Shown here piece after piece: positions 1 to 5,408 of a stretch of 8,958 nucleotides of DNA. The notes under the pieces were generated by a model. The model did not search any database, was not told where the DNA came from, and saw only the letters and a program-made list of their open reading frames with translations. The DNA is from Dehalococcoidia bacterium. GTDB taxonomy: Bacteria > Chloroflexota > Dehalococcoidia > GIF9 > UBA5629. Each line of letters starts with the position of its first letter. The first letter of the stretch is position 1. The DNA is taken from contig DNCV01000007.1 of the NCBI GenBank assembly GCA_003484395.1, forward strand, positions 1-8,958. Reading direction: 5' to 3'. Made by a program: the position numbers and the translations under genes.

Positions 1-1293
1 CAGGTGAACTCAGGGCAGTTCAACGGTGTGCCCAACGATCAGGGTTTCGAGAAAATATGTGATTATATGGAATCGAAAGGCATCGGGAAACGTTCCATCA
101 CTTACCGCCTGCGCGACTGGCTTATCTCGCGGCAGCGCTACTGGGGAGCGCCGATCCCGATGATCTATTGCGATAAGTGCGGCATTGTACCTGTCCCGGA
201 GAAGGATCTGCCCGTTCTACTGCCGCCTGACGCTGAATTCAAACCGACGGGCGAATCACCGTTAAAATACGTTGAGGCCTTTGTAAATACCACGTGCCCG
301 AAATGCGGCAGCACAGCGAAGCGCGAGACCGATACCATGGATACATTTATGTGTTCATCATGGTATTACCTGCGCTACACCAGCCCTCATGCCGATACGG
401 CACCGTTCGAAAGAGCTGCGGCGAAAAAATGGACGCCGGTCGACCTGTATACAGGAGGTGCCGAGCACGCCAATATGCATCTGCTTTATGCGCGTTTTTT
501 CACCAAGGCTATCCGCGATATCGGGCTTGTTGATTTCGGCGAGCCTTTCAGCAAGCTGTTTAATCAGGGACTGCTTATTCACAAGGGCGAAAAGATGAGC
601 AAGTCCAAGGGGAATGTGGTTACGCCCGATGTCTACGTTGATGATCTGGGGGCGGATACCGTACGCTGTTATCTGATGTTTGTCGGTCCGTGGGAACTGG
701 GGGGTGACTGGAATGATAACGGTATTGTCGGTATGAACCGCTGGCTCTCCAGAGTTTGGAATCTTGCAGCTGCTGAGTATAAAGAAAAGACAGTCGATGC
801 TGCTGAGAAGTATCTTAAACGCATCATGCATCAGACTATCCGCAGGGTAACAGAGGATATGGATCGCTTCCGTTTTAATGTCATGCTCGCAGCGCTTATG
901 GAATATACCAACTATCTGTCCAAGGTTTTGGATCAGGGCGCTGTTTCCAGACAGGTATGGAATAATGCTATAAATACGTTGATATTGCTCATTGCTCCCT
1001 CAGCCCCTCATCTTGCCGAAGAGTTATGGACGGAGACGGGTCATCCGTATAGTATCCATAATCAACCATGGCCGAAATGGAATGCGGAGCTCGCTCAAGA
1101 CGAGGAGATTACGCTGGTAATCCAGGTTAACGGGAAGGTAAGAGATAAGGTCACCGTTCCTGTTTCGATCACCGAGGCCGAGGCGAGGGATCTGGCGCTG
1201 AATCGCGATCGCATCAAGATGTATATACCTGATCCCGGAAATGCGAAAGTCATCTATGTACCGGGACGCCTGATCAATATCGTCGGCGGATAA
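1..1293 (+). CDS. leuS: Leucyl-tRNA synthetase, C-terminal part (5' truncated by window edge)
   Basis: Cytoplasmic class I aminoacyl-tRNA synthetase that charges tRNA-Leu with leucine. The reading frame is open from base 1, so 430 C-terminal residues are visible and the start lies outside the window; the GTG at base 4 is internal, not a start. Visible in order: the end of the catalytic core with the WLISRQRYWGAPIP stretch, a zinc-ribbon-like insert with CxxC pairs (CDKCG near residue 57 and CPKCG near 99), the class I signature KMSKSKGN at visible residues 198-205, then the helical anticodon-binding domain and the small C-terminal domain ending in VPGRLINIVGG. HIGH and most of the editing domain are upstream of the window. 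A bacterial LeuRS has roughly 800-870 residues, so about half is seen. The stop is TAA, 14 bases before the stop of a convergent regulator gene. No defect is visible. Confidence 0.97.
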   Translation, partial: QVNSGQFNGVPNDQGFEKICDYMESKGIGKRSITYRLRDWLISRQRYWGAPIPMIYCDKCGIVPVPEKDLPVLLPPDAEFKPTGESPLKYVEAFVNTTCPKCGSTAKRETDTMDTFMCSSWYYLRYTSPHADTAPFERAAAKKWTPVDLYTGGAEHANMHLLYARFFTKAIRDIGLVDFGEPFSKLFNQGLLIHKGEKMSKSKGNVVTPDVYVDDLGADTVRCYLMFVGPWELGGDWNDNGIVGMNRWLSRVWNLAAAEYKEKTVDAAEKYLKRIMHQTIRRVTEDMDRFRFNVMLAALMEYTNYLSKVLDQGAVSRQVWNNAINTLILLIAPSAPHLAEELWTETGHPYSIHNQPWPKWNAELAQDEEITLVIQVNGKVRDKVTVPVSITEAEARDLALNRDRIKMYIPDPGNAKVIYVPGRLINIVGG

Positions 1294-1307
1294 TCCTGTT
1301 CTTCGAG

Positions 1308-1889
1308 TTATTGCACTGTTTCAGGTACGTCTATCAGTCCAAGTTTGATGGCATTAACTACTGCCTGCGTACGGCTGCTGGCGTTTAATTTGCGCAAAAT
1401 AGACGTTACGTGATTTTTAATAGTCTGTTCGCTGATATTGAGAATATCGGCGATCTGTTTGTTAAGATATCCTTGCGCTACGTAATTCAGGATTTGCTTT
1501 TCACGATGTGACAAATGTAGATTGAAATCATCAGGAATGTCCTTTTCTCTCTCTTGGGTGGGTATAAACCGGCGTGAAGCAGCAGTATCATCATTTCGAG
1601 CGATAGAACCGAATGCGACCGGACGCCGAGATACCAAGTGCTCCGGCAGACTTTGGAGAAACATTACAGGAATTGCGGCATATCGGCTGTTGCTCTGAAA
1701 GTCGGAATTGCCATTGGCATCAGCATCATCGGTATTGATAATGATGAAACCAAAGTTGTTCGTCTCTGCAGTCTGTGGATTTTTGAATGCATGAAATACC
1801 TGCATATTATGATTCCCTTCGGGGAACATGACATTCAATTTCTTTGGTTGAACAGCAGTATCATCAATAATGACCGGTATAGTTTTCAT
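1308..1889 (-). CDS. NarL/LuxR-type transcription regulator with degenerate (pseudo-)receiver domain
   Basis: Probable DNA-binding transcription factor of 193 residues. Residues about 126-190 form a clear LuxR/GerE helix-turn-helix (LSHREKQIL start, recognition helix around SEQTIKNHVTSILRKL). Residues 1-110 look like a decayed response-regulator receiver: strand 1 with D9-D10, a strand IIIN at 49-52 where the phosphoacceptor Asp of the neighbouring paralogue aligns with N52, and an AAIPVMFL strand at 71-78. The canonical Lys region and last helix are not recognisable. I infer a receiver that cannot be phosphorylated in the usual way, so activity may be constitutive or ligand- or partner-controlled. 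The ATG at 1889 is well supported by an AGGAGG six bases upstream. It lies just downstream of a second regulator on the same strand with a nearly identical DNA-binding domain, so the two probably arose by tandem duplication. Its target genes are unknown. Confidence 0.85.
   Translation of the reverse strand: MKTIPVIIDDTAVQPKKLNVMFPEGNHNMQVFHAFKNPQTAETNNFGFIIINTDDADANGNSDFQSNSRYAAIPVMFLQSLPEHLVSRRPVAFGSIARNDDTAASRRFIPTQEREKDIPDDFNLHLSHREKQILNYVAQGYLNKQIADILNISEQTIKNHVTSILRKLNASSRTQAVVNAIKLGLIDVPETVQ
1333..1472. repeat. Copy 1 of a duplicated LuxR helix-turn-helix coding segment
   Basis: This segment aligns without gaps to 2022-2161 at an offset of 689 bases. The core includes a 20-base identical stretch (1398-1417), and most differences there fall at third codon positions. 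It encodes the DNA-binding domain of the pseudo-receiver regulator. Best explained as tandem gene duplication or later gene conversion restricted to the helix-turn-helix. Confidence 0.75.
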
Positions 1890-1895
1890 GGCTAT

Positions 1896-1901
1896 CCTCC
1901 T
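1896..1901 (-). promoter_or_regulatory. Ribosome binding site AGGAGG of the pseudo-receiver regulator
   Basis: A perfect AGGAGG on the minus strand, six bases before the ATG at 1889. It fixes the start of the regulator gene and shows the odd N-terminal region is meant to be translated. Confidence 0.75.
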
Positions 1902-1918
1902 AACATCTTGAGATCAGC

Positions 1919-1948
1919 ATATCAGAGGATAGTAAAAATCCGGGTCAA
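1919..1948 (-). promoter_or_regulatory. Candidate sigma70-type promoter for the pseudo-receiver regulator
   Basis: Minus strand: TTGACC at 1948-1943, 18-base spacer, TGATAT at 1924-1919. The -35 fits well (5/6) and the -10 poorly (3/6). It would give a leader of about 25 bases containing the AGGAGG site, suggesting this gene can be transcribed independently of the regulator upstream. Read by eye only. Confidence 0.33.
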
Positions 1949-1973
1949 TGGATGGTTAAGAATCAGTAAACAA

Positions 1974-1991
1974 ATGGTAAATCATGGTAAA
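1974..1991. repeat. Two direct copies of ATGGTAAA, spaced 10 bp start to start
   Basis: ATGGTAAA occurs at 1974-1981 and 1984-1991, one helical turn apart, about 26 bp upstream of the candidate -35 of the downstream regulator and just past the stop codon of the upstream regulator frame. Phased direct repeats in this position resemble an activator or autoregulator site, but short AT-rich repeats also occur by chance. Confidence 0.35.
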
Positions 1992-1996
1992 AAAAG

Positions 1997-2233
1997 CTAT
2001 TTCGATTCCGTTGATACTTTAATAAGGCCACGTTTAATAGCAGTAACGACGGCCTGAGTGCGCGCATTAGCATCGAGCTTGCGCAGAATAGACGTTACGT
2101 GATTTTTGATAGTCTGTTCGCTGATACTGAGAGTATCGGCAATTTGCTTATTAAGGTAACCGCGGGCCATATAGCCTAAAATCTCGGTCTCGCGGGGCGA
2201 TAATGGCGATACAAAATCTTCAATTTCCTTGCC
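1997..2233 (-). pseudogene. Orphaned LuxR helix-turn-helix part of the response regulator, downstream of an in-frame TGA
   Basis: In the same frame as the receiver at 2677-2237, directly after the TGA at 2236-2234, 78 sense codons run to a TAG at 1999-1997. They encode a complete LuxR/GerE DNA-binding domain: LSPRETEIL, GYLNKQIADTLSISEQ, recognition helix IKNHVTSILRKL, then ARTQAVVTAIKRGL. It is nearly the same as that of the neighbouring regulator. No frameshift is needed to join it to the receiver; only one codon is wrong. No good start codon with a ribosome site is visible just after the TGA; the first in-frame ATG is inside the domain. It is therefore either a recent nonsense mutation, a base-call error, or a readthrough product. 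With the stop read through, the whole protein would be 226 residues, normal for NarL/FixJ regulators. Confidence 0.8.
2022..2161. repeat. Copy 2 of a duplicated LuxR helix-turn-helix coding segment
   Basis: Partner of 1333-1472 in the same orientation. It encodes the DNA-binding domain that follows the in-frame TGA of the upstream regulator. Similarity is far higher here than across the two receiver domains. Confidence 0.75.
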
Positions 2234-2677
2234 TCACGAGAGCTCCTGGAATTGTTCCAGAACTTTCTGCGCAACCTTCGGCTGTGTTAGAAAAGTATCG
2301 TTGATGGGGTGTCCTCCGATAGCGGCTTTGCGAATATTGGCCAGCACCTCTTCTATCGAGACGTCTCTGTTAAGATATCCTGAAGCCCTTGCCTTGATTG
2401 CTTCAAACAATTCTTCATTTGAAGGACGAGGTGTCAATAGGATAATGGCTGCGCTCGGAGTCTGGCGTTTGATTGCTTTTACCAGCGTCAAATTGCTTTT
2501 ACCTGATAGATCAACGTCAAAAAGAATAACATCAGGAAATAACGTATTGATCAACGTGAAAAGCTCCTCTTCCGAGCCTGCTTCTCCTACAATTTCGATA
2601 TCGTCGTACTGTCCGAGAACTGTGCGGATACCCTGCCTGAAGAAAGGTTGCTTATCTGCAACCAAAACTTCTATCAT
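2234..2677 (-). CDS. NarL/FixJ-family response regulator, receiver domain (interrupted by TGA)
   Basis: Receiver (CheY-like) domain of a two-component response regulator, 147 residues before the TGA. Seen: strand 1 IEVLVAD with the acidic-pocket D8 (the usual second acidic residue is K9), the phosphoacceptor D54 in PDVILFDVDL, the switch Thr in IILLTPRPS, and GYLNRD, where the usual invariant Lys is replaced by Arg. The linker runs to QELS and then TGA. I chose the ATG at 2677, five bases after a GGGGG run, because it gives the normal family N-terminus; a GTG at 2689 in the same frame would add four residues. A helix-turn-helix follows in the same frame, so the gene was originally one unit of about 226 codons. 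No histidine kinase is nearby, so it is an orphan in this window. If the stop is real, the product is a receiver without an output domain. Confidence 0.85.
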   Translation of the reverse strand: MIEVLVADKQPFFRQGIRTVLGQYDDIEIVGEAGSEEELFTLINTLFPDVILFDVDLSGKSNLTLVKAIKRQTPSAAIILLTPRPSNEELFEAIKARASGYLNRDVSIEEVLANIRKAAIGGHPINDTFLTQPKVAQKVLEQFQELS

Positions 2678-2739
2678 TGTAGCCCCCACTGTGAAATTCT
2701 CACTCTTTTACCCTTGACTTCCTAATCTCAACGAAGCAG

Positions 2740-2769
2740 AGTCTAACAGATGGCTTTAAAAGCTGTCAA
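2740..2769 (-). promoter_or_regulatory. Candidate sigma70-type promoter for the response regulator
   Basis: Minus strand: a perfect TTGACA at 2769-2764, an 18-base spacer, then TAGACT (4/6) at 2745-2740. It would start transcription about 55 bases upstream of the ATG at 2677. The remaining 2690-2888 region holds no gene that I can recognise. Confidence 0.48.
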
Positions 2770-2888
2770 TACAGTGTTTGACGATGCGAAAATAGCTCGA
2801 CTACAATGGCTAAATTACTACTGAAAAAGCAGAGAGGTTGGTAACGAATGGAATTAGCGGACTGGCCTTGTCAATTGGTGAAGTAAAC

Positions 2889-3599
2889 TTACTGCCAGTA
2901 GCTTCTGTCAAGTAAAAACCGATTAAACAGAATACGCCACACGCTGATTTTTGCCGTCTTTATATCATCGGTGATTCCAGCAGTAAGGCGGCGAATTGTG
3001 ATCAGCAAGAATAATGCAATGAAACCGAATACCAGCGCCAATGACCCGTTTAGCCATCCGATCAATGGGGGCATACATATGAAAGTAACCAACATACCGA
3101 TCGGCATGCCGTTGCTGGGCGGGCCGCCCAGTTTGAAACGCTCATTCATAGTCTGATGGCGTTCCATAAACCGTGGAGTGGTTCTCACCAGGGAGCCGAT
3201 TGCCAGAGGAATGATGCCGAAGAAAAAGAACAGAGGCAATTCATAAATAATGCTAATGCCGACGAAAACACCCAAACCGGTGGTATTTCCCTTTTCCCCG
3301 TTGAATTTGCGAAAGAAAGGCCACATTTGACCGCAGACCGCCGCCAGTCCGCACAGCATTATTGTAAAGGCAGGAAATTGCAGAATGCCACAGATAATGA
3401 CGGGGATGACACCTTTGAGTATGTCTATCACTACTGCAGATAATCCATAAAGGCGACCGATTTTCTGCCATGTTGCCAGATGAAGGTCTTCTTCGTGTGT
3501 AAAATTCATTCCTTTACTATGCGCAAGCAACAGCATATACGGGAATGCCCCAAGAAGGTATGAACAGACAATTGCGATAAGAATACTCCAGATTGTCAT
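2889..3599 (-). CDS. Divergent PlsY-family (glycerol-3-phosphate acyltransferase-like) membrane protein
   Basis: Integral membrane protein of 236 residues. PlsY enzymes transfer an acyl group from acyl-phosphate to glycerol 3-phosphate, the first step of phospholipid synthesis. Family traits seen: the N-terminal helix with SYLLGAFPYMLLL (13-25), the DILKGVIPV helix (59-67), and a motif-2-like stretch GQMWPFFRKFNGEKGNTTG (90-108) matching the usual GHxFPxFxxFxGGKGVAT pattern. About five hydrophobic segments are visible (roughly 3-25, 53-72, 75-92, 112-135, 165-200). Unusual points: the GSGNxGATN signature of motif 1 is absent (DLHLATWQKIGRLYG instead), His of motif 2 is Gln91, and GGKG is GEKG. 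Length is close to or slightly above typical PlsY (about 190-230). I infer a paralogue with altered or lost activity, so I give no gene symbol. No clear ribosome site precedes the ATG; the gene diverges from aroH. Confidence 0.75.
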   Translation of the reverse strand: MTIWSILIAIVCSYLLGAFPYMLLLAHSKGMNFTHEEDLHLATWQKIGRLYGLSAVVIDILKGVIPVIICGILQFPAFTIMLCGLAAVCGQMWPFFRKFNGEKGNTTGLGVFVGISIIYELPLFFFFGIIPLAIGSLVRTTPRFMERHQTMNERFKLGGPPSNGMPIGMLVTFICMPPLIGWLNGSLALVFGFIALFLLITIRRLTAGITDDIKTAKISVWRILFNRFLLDRSYWQ

Positions 3600-3669
3600 G
3601 ATTGCGTCACAGTGTAACAGAGAACAATGTTTTTATAAAGTCATCCCTCAAAGGAACTTAGCTACTTTC

Positions 3670-3699
3670 TTGACGATTGCCCCTAAAACATAGTACGCT
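3670..3699 (+). promoter_or_regulatory. Candidate promoter of the aroH-ribF-tyrS gene run
   Basis: TTGACG at 3670-3675, 18-base spacer, TACGCT at 3694-3699. The -35 is good (5/6) and the -10 weak (3/6). It sits about 40 bases before the aroH start, in the 138-base divergent gap shared with the PlsY-like gene. Confidence 0.35.
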
Positions 3700-3737
3700 A
3701 ATAGTCTAAATTAATTCACGAAAGGGAATGATAAACC

Positions 3738-4124
3738 GTGCTGTGCCGCGGCATTCGAGGCGCTACAACCGCTGCAAGGAATTCCAGGGAAGTTATTATT
3801 GAAGCCACCAAGGAGCTTCTCCTCAAGATGGTGAAAGATAATGATGTATCTTTGCGGGATATAGCGGGTATCTGGTTTACGTCAACTCACGATTTGAATG
3901 CGACCTTTCCTGCCACTGCAATTCATGAACTCGGCTGGCCTCAGCTTCCCGTAATGTGTTCGCATGAGATGGATGTGCCCGGGAGTTTGCCACGTTGTAT
4001 ACGAATCTTGATGCTGGTTAATACAGAGAAGCCTGATGAGAGTATTAATCATATCTTTATTAACGAAGCAGAAAAGCTCCAGCATACACACTACGGGGCA
4101 CAGAATAACGAGGCTAATAAATGA
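3738..4124 (+). CDS. aroH: Chorismate mutase, monofunctional AroH type
   Basis: Cytoplasmic enzyme converting chorismate to prephenate, the branch point to phenylalanine and tyrosine. The 128 residues align end to end with Bacillus subtilis AroH (127 residues): RGIRGATT at 4-11 places Arg7 exactly, and MCSHEMDVPGSLPRCIRILM supplies Cys74, Glu77 and Arg89 (Bacillus Cys75, Glu78, Arg90). The GTG start gives this exact register, with AAAGGG 11 bases upstream. Variations: Bacillus Lys60, Arg63 and Tyr108 correspond to Thr60, His63 and Phe107. The core Arg/Glu/Arg set is kept, so activity is likely, possibly with different affinity. It is the first gene of the plus-strand run; its TGA overlaps the ATG of the next gene (ATGA), implying translational coupling with the DAHP-synthase-like regulatory domain. 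The C-terminal tail (QHTHYGAQNNEANK) is polar and not family-conserved. Confidence 0.93.
   Translation: MLCRGIRGATTAARNSREVIIEATKELLLKMVKDNDVSLRDIAGIWFTSTHDLNATFPATAIHELGWPQLPVMCSHEMDVPGSLPRCIRILMLVNTEKPDESINHIFINEAEKLQHTHYGAQNNEANK
4110..4113 (+). promoter_or_regulatory. Ribosome binding site GAGG inside aroH for the downstream small gene
   Basis: GAGG lies seven bases before the ATG at 4121, within the last codons of aroH. Together with the ATGA overlap it shows that the 100-codon gene is set up for translation coupled to aroH. Confidence 0.5.
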
Positions 4125-4423
4125 TCGTCGTTATGCAGCGTGGCGCCAGCAAAAAGCAGGTTGCCGACGTTGTAAAACGTATTGAAACGCTTGGTTTAAA
4201 AAGTCATCTGTCGCAAGGAGAAGAGCATACAATTGTCGGCGTTCTTGGCCAGACCTTTCCTGAGCTTCAGGATATACTCGAAGGGCTGCCTGCAGTTGAG
4301 GATGTTGTTCTCGTCAGTAGACCATATAAGCTGGCAAGTCGTGAATTCCATCCTCTTGATACCGTCATCGATATAAACGGAGTCAAAGGCCGCGGCATCA
4401 CTACATGTTCAACCGGGAACTAA
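4121..4423 (+). CDS. Stand-alone DAHP synthase N-terminal regulatory (ferredoxin-like) domain, catalytic domain absent
   Basis: The 100 residues match the N-terminus of type I-beta 3-deoxy-7-phosphoheptulonate synthase as I remember it from Thermotoga maritima: MIVVMQRGAS opening, SHLSQGEE at 28-35, SRPYKLASREFHPLDTVID at 66-84. That stretch is the FL domain plus the linker into the barrel. The protein stops (ITTCSTGN, TAA) where the catalytic barrel with its IAGPC motif should begin, and no frame downstream encodes a barrel. In Thermotoga the FL domain binds tyrosine through His29 and Ser31 and gates the active site; both residues are present here at the same positions. It overlaps aroH by four bases and is 28 bases before ribF. 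Either a free-standing allosteric subunit or the cleanly truncated remnant of a full aroF/aroG-type gene. An intact ribosome site, uninterrupted frame and retained ligand residues favour a functional protein; this is inference. Confidence 0.82.
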   Translation: MIVVMQRGASKKQVADVVKRIETLGLKSHLSQGEEHTIVGVLGQTFPELQDILEGLPAVEDVVLVSRPYKLASREFHPLDTVIDINGVKGRGITTCSTGN

Positions 4424-4451
4424 ACGGTACCGTCTGGCTTTTCATAATGCT

Positions 4452-5408
4452 ATGTCTATTGAGAAAGAGCTATCAATCATAAATCCTTATAAAAATACCC
4501 TGATTACCATTGGGGTATTTGATGGTGTCCATATCGGACACCAATCCCTTTTATCTTTTCTTAACCGGAAAGCAAAAGAGAATGGATATCTCAGCGTTGC
4601 AATTACATTTAAAAAACATCCGGAAACAATAGTATCATCAGTGAAGCAGCTACCCTGGCTGACCGATCTTGCAACGCGATTATCTCTGATAAAAAATGCG
4701 GGCATCGATCACGTTATCGCTCTGCCATTCGATAAAGAGATCAGCCGTATGGATGCTCAACGCTTTACCGGCTTATTACAGAAATATCTGAAGATGTCGG
4801 GGCTGGTTATCGGCCCCGACTTCGTTATGGGTAGCCACAGACAGGGCGATGCGGATATGCTCAGGCAACTGGGTGCAGAGAATGGATTCAGCGTCGATGT
4901 TGTAAATCCGTTCTTTTATAACGGGGAGATGATCAGCAGCAGCAGTATTCGACGGATTTTGGCACAGGGGGATGTTAAAAAAGCCGGATATTTTCTGGGA
5001 AGGCCTTTCCAGTTCTCAGGATCCGTAATCAAAGGAGATAGACGGGGGACGCTTCTCGGTTTCCCAACTGCGAATCTCGTGCCAAAATCGGAATTTGCTG
5101 TGCCGGGCAATGGCATTTATATGACGACGACTATTATCGATGGCAAACTATTGCCGTCAGTGACTAATATAGGAATAAAGCCTACTTTCAAGGGTCAAGA
5201 ACGTCTTATCGAAACCCATATACTCGATTATAACGGCGATCTCTATGGCAAAACGATCTCTATAGATTTCATTGATCGCATTAGGGATGAAAAGCGATTT
5301 AATACCATAGATGAGCTTAAGGAACAAATAGCGCTGGATATTGAAGTCACCCGCGCACAACTTAGTAAAAAATTAGCCCATGAGGAGACAGTCGAATGGC
5401 GAAATTAG
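4452..5408 (+). CDS. ribF: Bifunctional riboflavin kinase / FAD synthetase
   Basis: Converts riboflavin to FMN and FMN to FAD with ATP in the cytoplasm. At 318 residues it has the usual family length. The N-terminal adenylyltransferase domain (about 15-180) shows GVFDGVHIGHQ at 21-31 with the HxGH nucleotide-binding motif, GPDFVMGSHRQGD at 121-133 and SSSIRRIL at 163-170. The C-terminal flavokinase domain (about 184-310) shows GDRRGTLLGFPTAN at 195-208 with the PTAN metal/ATP motif, NIGIKPTF, and the likely catalytic Glu254 in ETHILD. The ATG at 4452 is chosen because the frame is closed upstream and the protein then starts as family members do, but no Shine-Dalgarno is evident; translation may depend on the gene before it. 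It overlaps tyrS by 13 bases. No FMN riboswitch is seen upstream. The frame is intact. Confidence 0.96.
   Translation: MSIEKELSIINPYKNTLITIGVFDGVHIGHQSLLSFLNRKAKENGYLSVAITFKKHPETIVSSVKQLPWLTDLATRLSLIKNAGIDHVIALPFDKEISRMDAQRFTGLLQKYLKMSGLVIGPDFVMGSHRQGDADMLRQLGAENGFSVDVVNPFFYNGEMISSSSIRRILAQGDVKKAGYFLGRPFQFSGSVIKGDRRGTLLGFPTANLVPKSEFAVPGNGIYMTTTIIDGKLLPSVTNIGIKPTFKGQERLIETHILDYNGDLYGKTISIDFIDRIRDEKRFNTIDELKEQIALDIEVTRAQLSKKLAHEETVEWRN
5382..5387 (+). promoter_or_regulatory. Ribosome binding site GAGGAG of tyrS
   Basis: GAGGAG inside the 3' end of ribF, eight bases before the ATG at 5396. It supports a tyrS start that overlaps ribF by 13 bases rather than a later one. Confidence 0.65.

Noticed and set aside
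358..831. 157-codon open frame on the minus strand inside leuS
   Set aside because: It lies wholly within the well-supported leuS frame, and the product shows no recognisable family features; a shadow frame.
1638..2057. 139-codon plus-strand frame opposite the two regulators
   Set aside because: Opposite strand to two clear regulator domains, with no family-like sequence.
2234..2236. TGA as a selenocysteine codon or a recoded genome
   Set aside because: The position is a non-catalytic linker, and TGA acts as a normal stop for aroH and the PAP2-like gene in this window.
2229..2717. 162-codon plus-strand frame opposite the receiver domain
   Set aside because: The minus strand encodes an unmistakable receiver with phosphoacceptor Asp; the plus-strand product is a low-complexity Ser/Arg-rich antisense artefact.
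4424..4451. FMN riboswitch upstream of ribF
   Set aside because: Only 28 bases separate ribF from the previous gene, far too short for this element, and no conserved riboswitch segments are visible.
4424..4560. Frameshifted DAHP synthase barrel after the FL domain
   Set aside because: All forward frames were read past the stop; none gives the IAGPC region, and ribF begins within 28 bases.
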